This document shows, one piece after another, positions 6,030-6,945 of a stretch of 6,945 nt of DNA. Location of the stretch: contig JAGSHP010000416.1 of assembly GCA_029855925.1 (NCBI GenBank), forward strand, positions 1 through 6,945, read 5' to 3'. The DNA is from Candidatus Thorarchaeota archaeon. GTDB taxonomy: Archaea; Asgardarchaeota; Thorarchaeia; Thorarchaeales; Thorarchaeaceae. Below the pieces are notes generated by a model. That model searched no databases and was not told where the DNA came from. It saw only the letters and a program-made list of their open reading frames with translations. Positions within the stretch are counted from its first letter, which is position 1. Every line of letters begins with the position of its first letter. Made by a program: the position numbers and the translations under genes.

Positions 6030-6945
6030 TCATTCTCTTGTGTGACGGTCAGTGGGTTCCATTTTTCTGCGACGCAGTAGACGCCGGATACTGCTCAGAG
6101 TCAAATCAAGAAGAAATATTCCCATCACAAGGACTGCTCCAACCAAGATCGCATTGCTAATCAACTTCGAAGAAACAATCTCTTCGATAGTAAACGCAGG
6201 ATAGTTCTTATAACTGGCCCAGCGATCATGAAACGTCTTGAAGATGGTAAGATTCGTGTAATCATAAAGATAGCCTGTAAAAGCAATGTGGATTCGATGA
6301 TACCTAACAGGGGCCAGTTTGAGCGGTTCGGCCAAATGATATCGTGTCCATCCAATAGGCAAATCAAATTTGTACAGATTTGCTGCAGCTGATATGACTC
6401 CAAGATTGAATATATGTTCAATTTGGGTTGTGTTGAAAACCAGATGAGCATTGTAGAGATGATAGAGGGCTATCAGGAACCCATTCAGAACAAAGTATGG
6501 AGTGTAATCCGGCTCTATTTCGTTCGGCACAAGGTACTCAGGGTACCAGTGTGTGTTGTCATCGAGAATGTATAGATTTCCACCAAGCCGGAAGGGAATC
6601 TCGAAACTACGTGCAATCATGGATGCGAGTTCGGTATACGTCTCATTGTGATAGAGTTTGTAGGCAAGGGCTAGAGCATGCAGCGCCTTCGCATCAGTCA
6701 TAGATTGATACCAGCCTGCGGGCAGGTCCCAGATTGAAAAATTAAAATACCAGTGGATAATGCTAACAGTCCCGTTTTCCGTGGGCACATGAATTACACT
6801 CATATGTGTCAGAAGCCAGTTTATGGTATTATTAAAATAAATACCTGCAGTCTGATTTCCCTTCATGAATTGATCATAGTAGCTGAGAGCCGCATTGGCT
6901 GTAACGCGGGGTGTTGTCTGGGGGCCGACGTAGACACCAGCTTGA
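6030..6945 (-). CDS. D-glucuronyl C5-epimerase-like enzyme, membrane-anchored, C-terminal part (5' end outside window)
   Basis: The frame is open through the right edge, so the apparent ATG at 6866 is internal; 304 residues are visible. The sequence matches the C-terminal alpha-barrel domain of glucuronyl C5-epimerases (Glce_C), which convert GlcA to iduronic acid within a polymer. Recognisable elements, counted in visible residues, are LPAGWYQSMTDAKAL (74-88), WYPEY (133-137, usually WYEEY), VLNGFLIAL (152-160), FDLPIGWTRYHL (193-204) and RYHRIHI (214-220). DRW follows near 240. A helix at about 261-283 and a basic tail (RRLLRRRK) form a C-terminal anchor with the catalytic domain outside the cell. 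Seven N-X-S/T sequons all precede this helix. The N-terminal domain is not visible, so completeness and true substrate are unknown. Activity on a related uronic acid such as ManNAcA, or a lyase-like role, is possible. Confidence 0.82.
   Translation of the reverse strand, partial: QAGVYVGPQTTPRVTANAALSYYDQFMKGNQTAGIYFNNTINWLLTHMSVIHVPTENGTVSIIHWYFNFSIWDLPAGWYQSMTDAKALHALALAYKLYHNETYTELASMIARSFEIPFRLGGNLYILDDNTHWYPEYLVPNEIEPDYTPYFVLNGFLIALYHLYNAHLVFNTTQIEHIFNLGVISAAANLYKFDLPIGWTRYHLAEPLKLAPVRYHRIHIAFTGYLYDYTNLTIFKTFHDRWASYKNYPAFTIEEIVSSKLISNAILVGAVLVMGIFLLDLTLSSIRRLLRRRKMEPTDRHTRE

Noticed and set aside
5828..6160. Plus-strand 110-codon frame starting at a GTG
   Set aside because: Its last 131 bases lie antisense to the well-supported epimerase-like gene, no promoter or Shine-Dalgarno sequence precedes it, and the product shows no recognisable domain.
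6030..6866. Epimerase-like gene taken as complete from the ATG at 6866
   Set aside because: The frame continues without a stop for 26 more codons to the edge, with family-like sequence (VGPQTTPRVTANAAL), so the ATG is internal.
1..6945. Mobile element, CRISPR array or defence island
   Set aside because: No transposase, integrase, terminal inverted repeats, regularly spaced repeats or defence-type nuclease/ATPase motifs were seen; the genes fit glycan biosynthesis.

Overview
The window looks archaeal. It is about 45% GC. Candidate TATA elements lie about 25 bases upstream of plausible starts, one of which would be a leaderless ATG. Other starts follow GAGG Shine-Dalgarno sequences at 7-9 nt. 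The secreted domain of the last gene is rich in N-glycosylation sequons. The gene content and the mix of start signals would suit an Asgard lineage such as Thorarchaeota, but that placement is an impression and was not tested. No rRNA, tRNA, CRISPR array, insertion sequence or integrase is visible.

Layout. (1) 1-297, plus: C-terminal end of a GT-B-like protein of the capsule/polysialyltransferase type, cut by the window edge. (2) 298-1869, minus: two cotranscribed membrane genes made of one unrecognised module of about 150 residues, present twice in the first protein and once in the second. (3) 1870-2196: divergent promoter region with a possible 29-residue ORF. (4) 2197-3540, plus: nucleotide-sugar 6-dehydrogenase of the UDP-ManNAc dehydrogenase (WecC) type. 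(5) 3600-4586, minus: family-4-like glycosyltransferase. (6) 4587-5070: divergent regulatory gap with a palindromic TATA element and doubtful small ORFs. (7) 5071-5721, plus: PIG-L/LmbE deacetylase. (8) 5722-6029: no intact gene; a short minus-strand stretch resembles half of a zinc ribbon. (9) 6030-6945, minus: C-terminal part of a D-glucuronyl C5-epimerase-like enzyme with a C-terminal membrane anchor, running off the right edge.

Taken together, this is part of a surface-glycan locus. The dehydrogenase would make an activated uronic acid, the two glycosyltransferases would build a glycan, the PIG-L enzyme would remove N-acetyl groups, and the anchored epimerase would invert uronic acids at C5 outside the cell. 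A uronate, an N-deacetylase and a C5-epimerase together resemble heparan-sulfate-type chemistry in outline; that parallel is inference. The genes alternate in strand and mostly look singly transcribed. The least explained part is the tandem and internally duplicated two-helix membrane module next to the glycan genes.
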